Below, piece by piece: positions 33,209 to 42,650 of a DNA stretch of 64,000 bases (its first letter is position 1; every line of letters starts with the position of its first letter). A model generated the notes under the pieces. It saw nothing but the letters and a program-made list of their open reading frames with translations. It did not search any database and was not told the DNA's origin. The DNA is from Olivibacter domesticus (GTDB taxonomy: Bacteria > Bacteroidota > Bacteroidia > Sphingobacteriales > Sphingobacteriaceae), in contig NZ_FOAF01000001.1 in assembly GCF_900109575.1 (NCBI RefSeq), forward strand, positions 1,211,662 through 1,275,661, read 5' to 3'. The translations under genes and the position numbers were made by a program.

Positions 33209-35326
33209 TTAATTCGTTCTCTCTAAAGTTACACCCTCATAAAAATAGTCCAAAATATACTTATCAAATGAATCTAAAAATGTATATTGTTTTATTTCTG
33301 CGATGTTAACTTTTTTAAATATTTCTAAGGCACCATGAATAGTTAACTGCTCATCAAAGAAATTGATAATCCCTGCATTTTGCAGCTTTTTAGAAATCAT
33401 CCTGGGTAATCCATATTCTTCCAGTTGATAGACGACGGATGGAAGAAATGCATGTGATACTTTAGAAATAAAAGAAGAAATATCAACTCCATTGTTAATT
33501 ATTTCTTTATATAAAACGTTTATGTCGCTAGCAAGTGCGGATAGATTGAAACTAGCAATTCGTTCTAGTTTAAAAAACTGATTGATATCGATGTCATATT
33601 TGTCTAACACATCTAACATTTCTGGAATAGTGTAAGTCCAATTATTTGGCAATATTTTTATGAAAGCGACGAACTTAGAGTGTTGCTCGCTGTAACGACC
33701 ATCGCCCCATTCACCTGGTCTAAGATTAATTAGTTTATACAGCAATCTATCCCAATTATTTGAGTCGTCAGAGTTTAAGTACGAAAGTCCATTCCACTCT
33801 TCTGGCTGTTCTTTCATATCTCTTGCAATACTTTTTATAAACTCTGAATCATTAGATTGCAAAATATTTTCGCGAAGAAGTCGCTCGTAAGATTCCTGGC
33901 CTATAATATCATACATTTCCTTTTTAAAAACTGCTATCTTCGAAATTTGATCAGTTGTTAGGCTGTCTTTGTAGAGATTCTCATCTATATCCCCAAGTAT
34001 AGAATCAGGAAATTCTATGTCCAATTGTGTATGATCATCAATAGGTGGCTTTTCCAGTAAAAATATTTTACCTATAAAATGTTTGAACATTCTACCTCCG
34101 CGGCCAATGATATTTTTGTATGTGAAGCTATCCAATATACTATTGCTACCGCTCTTACGGTTGCGCCAAATAATCACATTCTCTGCTGATGTATTCACGC
34201 CTTCTATTATAGAAGACGTGGATATTATTGTTTCAAGACCTCTTTCTTCCTCAAATAGTTTAACTTGTATTTGGCTAAGGGATCTATGCATCTGGCCGTT
34301 ATGTATACCCACCCCCCTGCTAATAAGACTTGTTAACGTCCAATTTGACAGATAATTTTCAGATAACCAAGTAGCAAATTCTATCAATAATAAGTTTTCC
34401 GATAGAGGGATGTTCGCGATTAAAAGCCTCGAAACCATCTCGATTTGAGGGTAGGAAGCTGCATATATTAACGATTTAGCTTTGTTTTCAAATAGAATTT
34501 TTAGTAACGCATTTTCTTTCTTCACCAGATCTTTTCCTATTTCATTGTAAAGATCTTTACGTTCAAGGTAGACTGTGTTGAAGCCCAACTTATCTTCAAA
34601 TATCATTCCTTCCGTAAATACATTACTTACTATCGAAGCTATGTTTGGGGCTAAAAAGTACTTTTGCTTGGCTTTGGCACTTAATTTAATGATAGCCTTA
34701 AGCAATGTTGGAGATCTTTCTTTATCATATTTAGAGCTAGCTTTGTAAAATTCATCTATTATAAGCATATCAATAGTGTCCAACTTATTAAAATAGTGCA
34801 TCGCCCGTTCTTGTGGAAAGATGAAAATATTTTTTTCTGCAAGAGCGACCTCAGTTGTAGTAATAATCTTGTAGCTACCAGAAAACTTTTTACACAAGCG
34901 GCGTCTTGTTTCATCTGTAAGCGCTATGGTTGGCACTATGATCATCACATTTTGAGGCTTCTTTATAGAAATAAAAGCGTCAATAACAAAGCTTTTTCCG
35001 AAACTAGTTGGGGCGCTGACCGCAATATTTTGACCCTCAATTAGCTTTTTTAAAAGATGTGATTGTTCTCTATGCAATGTAGCTTCCCGCCCCCCTATAT
35101 CTACTTTAAAGGCTTCAAGAATGAAACGCTCTTGCCAATTACTATTCTCCTCTTGAAGATAGGGGTATAAGCCTGTAACTCGAATTAAATGATTAACTAT
35201 AGGCGAATACGAGAGATTATTTGACCGATGATAATCAAGTAATTTGATTAGTTCGTTTCTAGCCTTAAGATCTTCATTGGCTGAAATATAGTCATTTATT
35301 ATATGACATGTTGCAAAAATATCCAT
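33209..35326 (-). CDS. hamB: Hachiman helicase HamB
   Basis: A 705-aa SF2 helicase. Walker A is SAPTSFGKSFV (K111), motif Ia VPTIALTDETRRRL, Walker B LIIDEFYK (D191-E192, a DEFY variant of DEAH), and motif VI lies in the NIIGRGGRMFKHFIGKIFLL region. The C-terminal 250 residues are helical. It is encoded 5 nt after a DUF1837 (HamA) gene, the defining Hachiman pair. In this system HamA is the nuclease and HamB the DNA-translocating sensor that restrains it until phage or damaged DNA is met. Confidence 0.9.
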   Translation of the reverse strand: MDIFATCHIINDYISANEDLKARNELIKLLDYHRSNNLSYSPIVNHLIRVTGLYPYLQEENSNWQERFILEAFKVDIGGREATLHREQSHLLKKLIEGQNIAVSAPTSFGKSFVIDAFISIKKPQNVMIIVPTIALTDETRRRLCKKFSGSYKIITTTEVALAEKNIFIFPQERAMHYFNKLDTIDMLIIDEFYKASSKYDKERSPTLLKAIIKLSAKAKQKYFLAPNIASIVSNVFTEGMIFEDKLGFNTVYLERKDLYNEIGKDLVKKENALLKILFENKAKSLIYAASYPQIEMVSRLLIANIPLSENLLLIEFATWLSENYLSNWTLTSLISRGVGIHNGQMHRSLSQIQVKLFEEERGLETIISTSSIIEGVNTSAENVIIWRNRKSGSNSILDSFTYKNIIGRGGRMFKHFIGKIFLLEKPPIDDHTQLDIEFPDSILGDIDENLYKDSLTTDQISKIAVFKKEMYDIIGQESYERLLRENILQSNDSEFIKSIARDMKEQPEEWNGLSYLNSDDSNNWDRLLYKLINLRPGEWGDGRYSEQHSKFVAFIKILPNNWTYTIPEMLDVLDKYDIDINQFFKLERIASFNLSALASDINVLYKEIINNGVDISSFISKVSHAFLPSVVYQLEEYGLPRMISKKLQNAGIINFFDEQLTIHGALEIFKKVNIAEIKQYTFLDSFDKYILDYFYEGVTLERTN

Positions 35327-35331
35327 AAATA

Positions 35332-36270
35332 TCAGTCATTGTCTTTATGAAACTCTACCGTCGAAACAAACTTCTCAGTGATGTATGCTTTGGTCGGCAC
35401 TGGAAATAAAATAATATGAAATGCTATCTGTTCATAAAGATGAACTTTAATTTTAAGCGTTTCAATTTGTTTTTTAAAATATGCCTCAGCCCTTGCGGCA
35501 TGATAATTAATAAGATCTTGTTTGTAGGCATCATTCATTATAGATTGTTTACTTGTGAATTCACATTGATGAAGCAATAGTATTGGAATATGCAGGCGCG
35601 GTTTTAAGATATCAATTGAAGTATTTGGTGATAATATATTTTTTATCGAGTTTCTTAAATTTTCATCTGTAATTAATGTATTCAGGTCAGAAACACCCGT
35701 TATTATACCATTTTCTTTTTTAAGTTTTTCTTTAATTAACGAATTTCCTACCGATTGAACGATTTCAGATAATCGGGTATCCTCTATACTATTATAAAAC
35801 TTGGCTTCACCAAACCAAATGGAAAATTCTCCAGCTTCGTCAACAACAATGTGTACACTGTCAGCACCTTTGGCATTGTCTTGCGTATTTTGCTTATAAT
35901 AAATCTTCGGAACTACCGGTAATGCCTTGTAATGATTCTTCATTATACCATAGAGAATGATCTCTGCCATCTCACTACCTTGACTAATTTTATCTTTTTT
36001 ATCCGTAAGGCGAAGGTTTTTAGCCGCTCTATTCAACACTGAGGAAGGGCTTCCAATCAAACTTTCCCTTTCCTTATGGGTTAATGCAGTCTCGGCTACG
36101 TTATCGAATATAAAGTTCATGAATTTAGAGTAACGCCATTTACCATCCTCAAAATCATTTATTATCGACAAAACTCTCTTTTTGTCAATTGGTTGAAGAT
36201 TCGTATCCAAGTTGACTGCCGCGAACTGGTCATCTATTAGAATTTCAAAAACTAAATCTGTACTTAACAT
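35332..36270 (-). CDS. hamA: Hachiman nuclease HamA (DUF1837)
   Basis: A 312-aa DUF1837/HamA protein. Conserved E100 in QGSEMAEIILYG, then the nuclease motif KGADSVHIVVDEAG and WFGEAKFYNS (D137, E155, K157: D...ExK). ILLLHQCEF and the HIILFPVPTK end follow. HamA is the effector that degrades DNA once released by the helicase HamB. It is preceded (48 nt) by a YbjQ-like gene and followed (5 nt) by hamB. The catalytic triad is intact, so the system looks functional. Confidence 0.9.
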   Translation of the reverse strand: MLSTDLVFEILIDDQFAAVNLDTNLQPIDKKRVLSIINDFEDGKWRYSKFMNFIFDNVAETALTHKERESLIGSPSSVLNRAAKNLRLTDKKDKISQGSEMAEIILYGIMKNHYKALPVVPKIYYKQNTQDNAKGADSVHIVVDEAGEFSIWFGEAKFYNSIEDTRLSEIVQSVGNSLIKEKLKKENGIITGVSDLNTLITDENLRNSIKNILSPNTSIDILKPRLHIPILLLHQCEFTSKQSIMNDAYKQDLINYHAARAEAYFKKQIETLKIKVHLYEQIAFHIILFPVPTKAYITEKFVSTVEFHKDND

Positions 36271-36318
36271 AAAAAAATTAACTATATAACTCCTCCATCA
36301 CTTCAATCCTATTATCGA

Positions 36319-37353
36319 TTACCCTAACAGCCTCCTGTGGACTGGTCTCATCCTCTTTGAAGCCATAGTGATCTTTTGTACACGAAGAACATCGGCCCTA
36401 GAAGCCTCGTTTAGATTGCTATATATGCACTTCCACACCTCATTTTCAGATGAAGAAAATATCTTCTTCTTGGTTGTGTATTCAATTACCGGTTTGAATC
36501 GTTCTGCTGCTGTTTGTTTAATTTCTGTTAATAGCGCTTTATCCTCCACCGTATAGTTCAACTTATTGGCTTTCACAAAATCAAGGGCAGTTTTTGCTAT
36601 TTCATTATTTTCGTTCTTCAAGATTTTTAAGACCGATTCATAGTCGATCAAGTCATAGGCTATTATGATTTTCTTTAAAATAGTTCTATAGCCATTAGAA
36701 ATTTCAGGTGATTGCAGCTCATCAAACAGCATGGCCGATGCTAAATTAGAATCGATCACTCCAAAATATTTATAAAGCCTTTTAAGACGCTCTTTCGTTT
36801 CAGCTTCCGCTGAATCGTAATTATGCTGAGTAATGGAAAGCACCAAGGGTGCAAATTCAGGAAATCGCTTCTCGAGAATAAAATTGATTTTTGCCTCCGA
36901 TATGCTGGATAACTTCGGACTAGCCATATGGGTATCGATCATGATCTTCGCATCAATTTTATCTTTAACCAGGTTGCCATCAACGGATTTGCCCGTTTTT
37001 AAACTTTGCTTCTCCCCTTCTTTGAATGCTCTAACAGGCGTCCCCAATGCCGTGATCATAAACATCTGCGTTCCTTTACCGCTGATTTCATCAATATCTA
37101 TCCGTAAGCCGACAATGCAGTTTGCTCCTAAGCGTTGCGCTCTATCGGATAATGTTTCAATGGCCTGTTTATAGATACTTTGTAATTTGCGTTCGTAGGT
37201 GCTTGATCTCCCACCGAAGAAGTCAGTCCAACCCGCGGCGAAATCACTAAACACATTCGACCCTACCACCACATTGGCAGTAATAGGTTCATGATATTCT
37301 TCGATCGTCCAACCCTCTAACGTATTAGTGGTGGTGGTAATGATTTTATTCAT
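36319..37353 (-). CDS. YbjQ (DUF74)-domain protein with long C-terminal extension
   Basis: A 344-aa protein. Residues 10-110 match the YbjQ/DUF74 domain: ANVVVGSNVFSDFAAGWTDF, RAQRLGANCIVGLRIDIDEI and GKGTQMFMITALGTPV. The remaining 230 residues form a helical extension (KINFILEKRFPEFAPL, LKNENNEIAKTALDFVK), an addition much longer than the usual 110-aa YbjQ. It is the first gene of the Hachiman-containing run. Its leader (37363-37470) is duplicated at 52.5 kb. YbjQ proteins form pentameric beta rings of unknown function. Confidence 0.8.
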   Translation of the reverse strand: MNKIITTTTNTLEGWTIEEYHEPITANVVVGSNVFSDFAAGWTDFFGGRSSTYERKLQSIYKQAIETLSDRAQRLGANCIVGLRIDIDEISGKGTQMFMITALGTPVRAFKEGEKQSLKTGKSVDGNLVKDKIDAKIMIDTHMASPKLSSISEAKINFILEKRFPEFAPLVLSITQHNYDSAEAETKERLKRLYKYFGVIDSNLASAMLFDELQSPEISNGYRTILKKIIIAYDLIDYESVLKILKNENNEIAKTALDFVKANKLNYTVEDKALLTEIKQTAAERFKPVIEYTTKKKIFSSSENEVWKCIYSNLNEASRADVLRVQKITMASKRMRPVHRRLLG

Positions 37354-37362
37354 ATAGGTATA

Positions 37363-37470
37363 GGTTATCCTAAAATGGATTAGACTGGTTTAGGGTCTGG
37401 TAATGATTTAATTGTTGATATTTTTTGTTTAGTTTAAATGTTTTAGTTTGACAGTACTAATGTAATAAAG
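37363..37470 (-). promoter_or_regulatory. Leader/promoter block shared with the 52.5-kb operon
   Basis: About 108 bp immediately upstream of the YbjQ-like gene match 52495-52689 with few substitutions. The shared landmarks are GGTTATCCTAAAATGGATTA, GACTGGTTTAGG, GTTTAGTTTAAATG and GACAG(T/C)ACTAATGTAAT. Both copies have the same position and orientation relative to a minus-strand operon. This suggests a common promoter/leader or a past duplication. The rest of the gap, 37471-37763, is AT-rich with tandem AACTAAG units near 37620-37655 and no gene. Confidence 0.65.
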
Positions 37471-37763
37471 TAATCAGTATTTCGCAAGTATAAGAGAAAA
37501 TGTGAGAATAGTAATATGTTTTTATATTCTGCACCTGTGCAGGCATAATGAAATCGAAACGAATATAATCGGTTCTGTTTTTGGGTTTTTACAATTTCTG
37601 TAAAAATCTCATGGAATCACTAACTAAGAACTAACTAAGCTCTAACTAAGCTCGACTACTTTACTCTGTTTTATTAATGCTCTCTAACACCATTAAAAGA
37701 AACTTTTGATAACGAACACCAGCTTGGTTAATTCTCAGATAGAGACTTTTATAATTATCGATA

Positions 37764-39038
37764 TCAGTTTCCCCGCATTACGGCTTTTGTTATATTTCTT
37801 CCCAGCCTTTTCAGCAGGCTTGCATCCTCTGTTATGATCTCAGCATCTCCCGTCATACCTATTTTAAGTTTGATTCCGGTATTTTCTTCCTTTAAGAAGA
37901 GCTGCACCCTCGATAGGTAGGTACTGTCGCGGTAAGGCACATCGGTTATCAGGAGAATCCTCCCTTCAATCTTGCCATACTCTTCATATGGATAACTGTT
38001 CATGCTTATCAATACCCGTTGTCCGCTCCTAACCTTACCCATATTGTTCTGTCGCACATGCATTTCCCCAAAATAGCTCGTGCTTTTCGGGTTAATATAA
38101 AAAATAGGTTGTCCGGCTTCTATGTACTGCTTCTCCTGTATAATACCGGAATAAGCTAGCTCCCCGTCCTGCTGGGCGATTAGCACATATTGCTGCTTCC
38201 ATTTTTCCATCTCGCTTATAATGCTGTTCAGCGCCTGTACGAAGGAAGTCTGTTCTGTTCGTATTTTATTTTCTAGTTCAGCAAGCTCTTTACTGCGGGC
38301 CGTCAGATTGGCCTGACTTGCCAGTATATTGGAGCCGATCTGCTGAAGCGGCTGCTGTTTGGATAGCAGCGCAGATTCCTGCTTCTGCATTTCCATCGGT
38401 GAAATAACTTTTTTTTCTGCCAATATGCTATATGCCTGATGTTCTTTTTGGGCTAAACGGTAATCCTTTTCGTAGAGTTCCTCCTGCTCACGTAACCTCT
38501 TCTGCTGTTGTTTTTCGTAATCCATTTCCTTTATCAGATACCTTCTCTGTTGTAGATACAACCCCCCTTTAATTGCCGCTTGGTAATTTGTATATGCATT
38601 ATAAAATGTTTGATAAGGCCCCTGAAGCTCTCCCAGATCCAGGTTATGGGGGGCGTCGGGCAAAAAGAAAGAGGAGTCCAGACCGTTCCTTAGCTGGACA
38701 AGTTTTGCCAGAAGATCTAGCACCTGGTCATGTTTACCCGAGCTTTCCATCCAGGCAAGCACTTGTCCCGACTGCACTTTCATCCTTTCTCTCACTAGAA
38801 GTTTGGACAAAGTACCCGACACTCTAGGCACAACTGCTTTTGGGGCGTTTATAGCATTCACTTTGATCCCGGCGCGGACAATATCGGGATATTGGATAAA
38901 AGCCGACATGGTGACGATTGCCAGCAAAATGGAGAGAACTAACGATATGCCCCATTTCAGCAGCCAGGAAGGGGGTTTGGATATGATGTCCTGTAAATCT
39001 TCGGCATGGATTTCTTCCGATCGTTTATTTCTTTTCAT
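37764..39038 (-). CDS. HlyD-family membrane fusion protein of peptide exporter
   Basis: A periplasmic adaptor of 424 aa from the ATG at 39038 (a TTG 21 nt upstream is also possible). One transmembrane helix (about 28-47, WGISLVLSILLAIVTMSAF) is followed by a barrel-sandwich/lipoyl half (INAPKAVVPRVSGTLSKLLV), a long coiled coil (about 135-265) and a beta-barrel (GKVRSGQRVLISMNSYP, LKIGMTGDAEII). It links the C39 ABC exporter, whose gene it overlaps or abuts, to the outer-membrane exit. It is the last gene of the RiPP cluster. No outer-membrane TolC gene is present nearby. Confidence 0.9.
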   Translation of the reverse strand: MKRNKRSEEIHAEDLQDIISKPPSWLLKWGISLVLSILLAIVTMSAFIQYPDIVRAGIKVNAINAPKAVVPRVSGTLSKLLVRERMKVQSGQVLAWMESSGKHDQVLDLLAKLVQLRNGLDSSFFLPDAPHNLDLGELQGPYQTFYNAYTNYQAAIKGGLYLQQRRYLIKEMDYEKQQQKRLREQEELYEKDYRLAQKEHQAYSILAEKKVISPMEMQKQESALLSKQQPLQQIGSNILASQANLTARSKELAELENKIRTEQTSFVQALNSIISEMEKWKQQYVLIAQQDGELAYSGIIQEKQYIEAGQPIFYINPKSTSYFGEMHVRQNNMGKVRSGQRVLISMNSYPYEEYGKIEGRILLITDVPYRDSTYLSRVQLFLKEENTGIKLKIGMTGDAEIITEDASLLKRLGRNITKAVMRGN

Positions 39039-39048
39039 CTCAGTGTCT

Positions 39049-41241
39049 TTAATTGCCAAGTTCTAACTGGTTCTTCACTAAACGGTAGTATTCTCCCTTC
39101 TGCTTTACCAGATCCGCATGGGTACCCTGTTCTACTATGGCTCCTTTGTCAAGTACAACAATATTATCTGCATGGCTCACCGTACTTAATCGATGGGCCA
39201 CAACAACAACTGTTCTGCCAATAAAAAACTCTTTCAGGTTATCGATGATAACCCGTTCATTCCTTGCATCCAGTGCATTGGTAGCTTCATCGAAAAGGAT
39301 GAACTGTGGGTCTTTGTATACAGCACGGGCGATCAGCAAACGCTGTCGCTGTCCCTGGCTGATTCCCTTGCCCGCTGTCCCGATCCTGGTTTTCAATCCA
39401 AATGGCTGCTCCTCTATAAATCCCTCCAGATTGGCCATTCGGATGGCATAGCGGACGCGCTCTATATCAGGAAACTCTTCCCCAACTGCTATATTGTTCT
39501 CAATGGTATCTGCGAAAATAAAGCCATCCTGCATCACCATCCCGCAGCCGGCACGCCATACCCGATGCGAAACTTGGTCCAGTTTTGTAGAACCGAGAAA
39601 TATCTCCCCCTTTTCGGCCTTATAAAAGCGCATGATAAGCTTTAATATGGTGGTTTTGCCGCTGCCGCTCATGCCTACCAAGGCTGTCGTTTTGCCTTCG
39701 GGGATATCCAAGTTTATATCGCGCAAGACCGGCTCGTTTCCCGCACCTAAATAACGGAACGTGATATTCCTGAGGTACAGCGAACGGTCCTTCGGTATTT
39801 CCTGTATCCAGTCCCGGTCGAGAGGTTCCTCGTCTTCCTGTGTAAAAATTTCGTTGATCCGTTCCAGGCTGATCTTGGCATCCTGGTATTGCTGGATAAA
39901 TGTAAGCAACTGCTCTATCGGGCTATTGACCATACCGACCACGTACTGTACGGCCATCATCCCGCCCAACGTAAGATCGCCATCGATAACCGCCTTGGCG
40001 CTTATAAAAGTGATGAGAATATTCTTCAGCTGGTTTATGGCCATGGCACCGGCCTGTTGGTATTGTGACAACGCCAAACTCGCTACTTTAAATTTAAAGA
40101 GCCTTGCCTGGATGGTCTCCCAGATCCAGCGCTTCTGTTTTTCACTGTTGTTAAGCTTGATTTCCTGCATACTCTGGATCAGTTCCACCGTTACCGTTTG
40201 ATTGTCTGAACTGATTCCGAAACGCTTCTGATCCAGCACCCGTCGTCGTTTCAGAAACAGTAGTATCCACCCCGTATAAAGAATGGTCGCACCGGCAAAG
40301 ATCAAAAAGATCGTGCCGTTGTAATAAGCCAGCACAAAACCAAAAACAAACAGGTTGACAAAGGAAAACAGGGTATTCAACGAAGAGCCGGTGAGAAAGC
40401 TTTCAATCCGCTGTTGATCGGCCATTCGCTGCATAATATCTCCGTGGGTTTTCAGCTCGAAAAAACTCAGCGGCAGTTTCATGAGTTTGATCAGCATGTC
40501 GGTAAGAACGGCAATGTTAATTCTGACACTGATGTGCAGAAGAATCCATGAACGGATGAACGAAACACCTGTTTGCCCTACAAAAAGCATCAACTGAGCT
40601 ATCAGTACGAGATAAACAAAATGGATGTCCTCAGTGTTAATGCCGATATCCACTACGGACTGTGTAAGAAAAGGAGTGATGAGCTGGAGAATGGTGCCCA
40701 CCAACAGTCCGAAAAAGAGCTGAACGATCAGTTGTCTATAACGGTAAAAGTACTGTAGCATCGATGTCCACCGGAGACCTTCGACGGGAAGGTTCTCATC
40801 GGGATCATCTTCATAGAAAGAGGGTGTTGGTGCCAATAAAAGAGATATGCCGCTGTGGAGCTCTTTATGGGCATACCAGTCGTCCGTAAACTCTTTTGCC
40901 GTCAGTTCCCGGAGTCCCTGTGCCGGGTCGGCAATATAATAGTTTCCCTTTTTAACTCTGTATAGCACCACGAAATGGTTCTGCCTCCAGTGCAGGATAC
41001 AGGGCAGGTCTATCTCCCGGAGCTGTTCCAGCGTCAGGCGCACCCCCTGCGTCCTGAACCCCAGTTTTTCCGCCGCCTCGCTGATACCCAACAGATTCAC
41101 ACCATGTTTATGGGTCTGTGTCAATTGTCGGATATAGTGAATGGAAATATTACGTTTATAGTATTTACATATCATCCGCAAACAGGTTGCACCGCAATCC
41201 ATTACATCCTGTTGGCGAAAAAAGGGAAACTTGTTTAACAT
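39049..41241 (-). CDS. Peptidase-C39 ABC exporter (PCAT) for double-glycine peptides
   Basis: A 730-aa exporter. The N-terminal C39 protease (1-140) has catalytic Cys16 in QQDVMDCGATCLRM and the His of QNHFVVLY, plus YIADPAQG. Six transmembrane helices span about 160-440. The ABC domain has Walker A LVGMSGSGKTT, a divergent signature GISQGQRQRLL and Walker B FILFDEATNALD. It cleaves the leader after Gly-Gly and exports the core peptide. The obvious substrate is the 64-aa precursor at 48891. It forms a unit with the HlyD gene. Confidence 0.93.
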   Translation of the reverse strand: MLNKFPFFRQQDVMDCGATCLRMICKYYKRNISIHYIRQLTQTHKHGVNLLGISEAAEKLGFRTQGVRLTLEQLREIDLPCILHWRQNHFVVLYRVKKGNYYIADPAQGLRELTAKEFTDDWYAHKELHSGISLLLAPTPSFYEDDPDENLPVEGLRWTSMLQYFYRYRQLIVQLFFGLLVGTILQLITPFLTQSVVDIGINTEDIHFVYLVLIAQLMLFVGQTGVSFIRSWILLHISVRINIAVLTDMLIKLMKLPLSFFELKTHGDIMQRMADQQRIESFLTGSSLNTLFSFVNLFVFGFVLAYYNGTIFLIFAGATILYTGWILLFLKRRRVLDQKRFGISSDNQTVTVELIQSMQEIKLNNSEKQKRWIWETIQARLFKFKVASLALSQYQQAGAMAINQLKNILITFISAKAVIDGDLTLGGMMAVQYVVGMVNSPIEQLLTFIQQYQDAKISLERINEIFTQEDEEPLDRDWIQEIPKDRSLYLRNITFRYLGAGNEPVLRDINLDIPEGKTTALVGMSGSGKTTILKLIMRFYKAEKGEIFLGSTKLDQVSHRVWRAGCGMVMQDGFIFADTIENNIAVGEEFPDIERVRYAIRMANLEGFIEEQPFGLKTRIGTAGKGISQGQRQRLLIARAVYKDPQFILFDEATNALDARNERVIIDNLKEFFIGRTVVVVAHRLSTVSHADNIVVLDKGAIVEQGTHADLVKQKGEYYRLVKNQLELGN

Positions 41242-41298
41242 AAAGATGATTTCGAACTAGATTAGAAACATTAAATATAAAATCGATAATTTTATATC

Positions 41299-41964
41299 TC
41301 ATAGATTACTTTGATACTTTCGATTTATATGACGCATTTTTTCCAACCGTTTTATACTTTGCTGCGACAATTCTGAAAGTCGGCTCTCCTTCTCAATATC
41401 CCGCTTATGTCCTTCGCTAAAATCTCGATAAGTTGAGATGAAGGGAAAAATTAACATCTTATTTCCAGTCAATAAACTTAGTTTCTGAAAAAATTCATCG
41501 CCATCTTCAAAAGGTTCGTCCAAAATCAGTTTGAATAAACTTCTGTATATTATAAAAAATTGGCTGTCCTGAAATGAATCGATCCAGCACCTTTCTTCAT
41601 CGACAATTACTGCGTGCCCAAATTTACTAACTCCACCTAGAAGGAGTTTGGTACCTTGCGAGGCTGCTGCCACAATATTATTAAACAATTTATTTTTTGA
41701 ATACGAATCTGTAAAACGATGATGTTCGCCACATATAGCAATAAAATCGTCATTTCTAGCTTCAGCCTTTTCTAAAATTCTCATAAAAGCACGCCAAGAT
41801 TCTTTCTGAAAATCTAAGTCACCGTTATACTCATCATCAGCTTGTAGATCAAACTCGTTCCTATTTTCAAATTCTTGCCTTAATAAAAATATATGTTCAG
41901 GATTTCCTGATTTTTGCAATACGTATATGGGTATTGTGATTCCTGCATACAAATCTTCTTTCAT
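41299..41964 (-). CDS. GT25-like protein, catalytic-acid motif altered
   Basis: A 221-aa protein related to its neighbour at 41967. Shared blocks include the late FIAICGEHHRFTDSYSKNK versus MIIICEDDHKFTDMYNEAC, LLLGGVSKFGHAVIVDEERCWIDSF versus LLLGGVSWFEDIVQVDEGIFWISRF, and FPFISTYRDF versus HPFISVQKEF. The EDD motif that binds the nucleotide sugar and metal in GT25 enzymes is Glu-His-His here. It may be an inactive partner, or have altered metal use. It lies 2 nt from that neighbour and 57 nt before the exporter, clearly in the RiPP operon. Confidence 0.7.
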   Translation of the reverse strand: MKEDLYAGITIPIYVLQKSGNPEHIFLLRQEFENRNEFDLQADDEYNGDLDFQKESWRAFMRILEKAEARNDDFIAICGEHHRFTDSYSKNKLFNNIVAAASQGTKLLLGGVSKFGHAVIVDEERCWIDSFQDSQFFIIYRSLFKLILDEPFEDGDEFFQKLSLLTGNKMLIFPFISTYRDFSEGHKRDIEKESRLSELSQQSIKRLEKMRHINRKYQSNL

Positions 41965-41966
41965 TC

Positions 41967-42650
41967 TTACATGTTTTTGTAAAAGGAACTTACATCGCCA
42001 AGCTGCTTGATCTTTTTGTCGGATACATCAAACAACATATTTACCCAACCTTGTTCACCGTTCTTCCTTGTTATATCTGAATAACCAAACTCCTTTTGTA
42101 CCGAAATAAACGGATGAATCACGAATGCTTGCTCTGTAAATAGAGAAAGTTTAATATCCGCGTTATCATAAATATCAAAATCAATATCAAGTATTTTCTC
42201 ATAAAATTTTTTAAAAATCACTGTAAATTGCAAGCCATTAAACCTACTTATCCAAAAAATACCCTCATCGACCTGCACAATATCTTCAAACCAACTCACG
42301 CCGCCCAATAGTAAGTCCGCGTCGATATTTTTCGCCTTCTCAACAGCAGACAAAAAGCAAGCCTCATTGTACATGTCTGTGAACTTGTGATCGTCTTCGC
42401 AAATGATAATCATCTCCAGTTCTTGATTTAACGCTTGCAACACAATTCCTTTCACCGTGATCCATAGTCCCAGTGCGCCTATAGAATGTTTTACCGCCTC
42501 GATGACGGTAAGGTTAAAAATATTTTTATCTTGAAACTCTTTAAGTATATGATCTTTCCGATCATCACGACTTTTTAAATTAATAATAAATGTGTCGAAC
42601 ATATCATTACTTTCTATTAATCTTAACGTATGATTTTCTAATAGGCTCAA
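41967..42650 (-). CDS. GT25-like glycosyltransferase
   Basis: A 227-aa protein of the GT25 (LPS-type) glycosyltransferase pattern. It has TFIINLKSRDDRKDHI (INL..R.DR), EAVKHSIGALGLWITVKGIV, and the DxD-equivalent IIICEDDHKF. Such enzymes transfer a hexose from a nucleotide sugar. In a cluster with a double-glycine peptide it may glycosylate the peptide, as in glycocins, although glycocins use unrelated S-glycosyltransferases. It overlaps the next upstream gene by 4 nt. Function on the peptide is inferred from linkage. Confidence 0.75.
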   Translation of the reverse strand: MSLLENHTLRLIESNDMFDTFIINLKSRDDRKDHILKEFQDKNIFNLTVIEAVKHSIGALGLWITVKGIVLQALNQELEMIIICEDDHKFTDMYNEACFLSAVEKAKNIDADLLLGGVSWFEDIVQVDEGIFWISRFNGLQFTVIFKKFYEKILDIDFDIYDNADIKLSLFTEQAFVIHPFISVQKEFGYSDITRKNGEQGWVNMLFDVSDKKIKQLGDVSSFYKNM

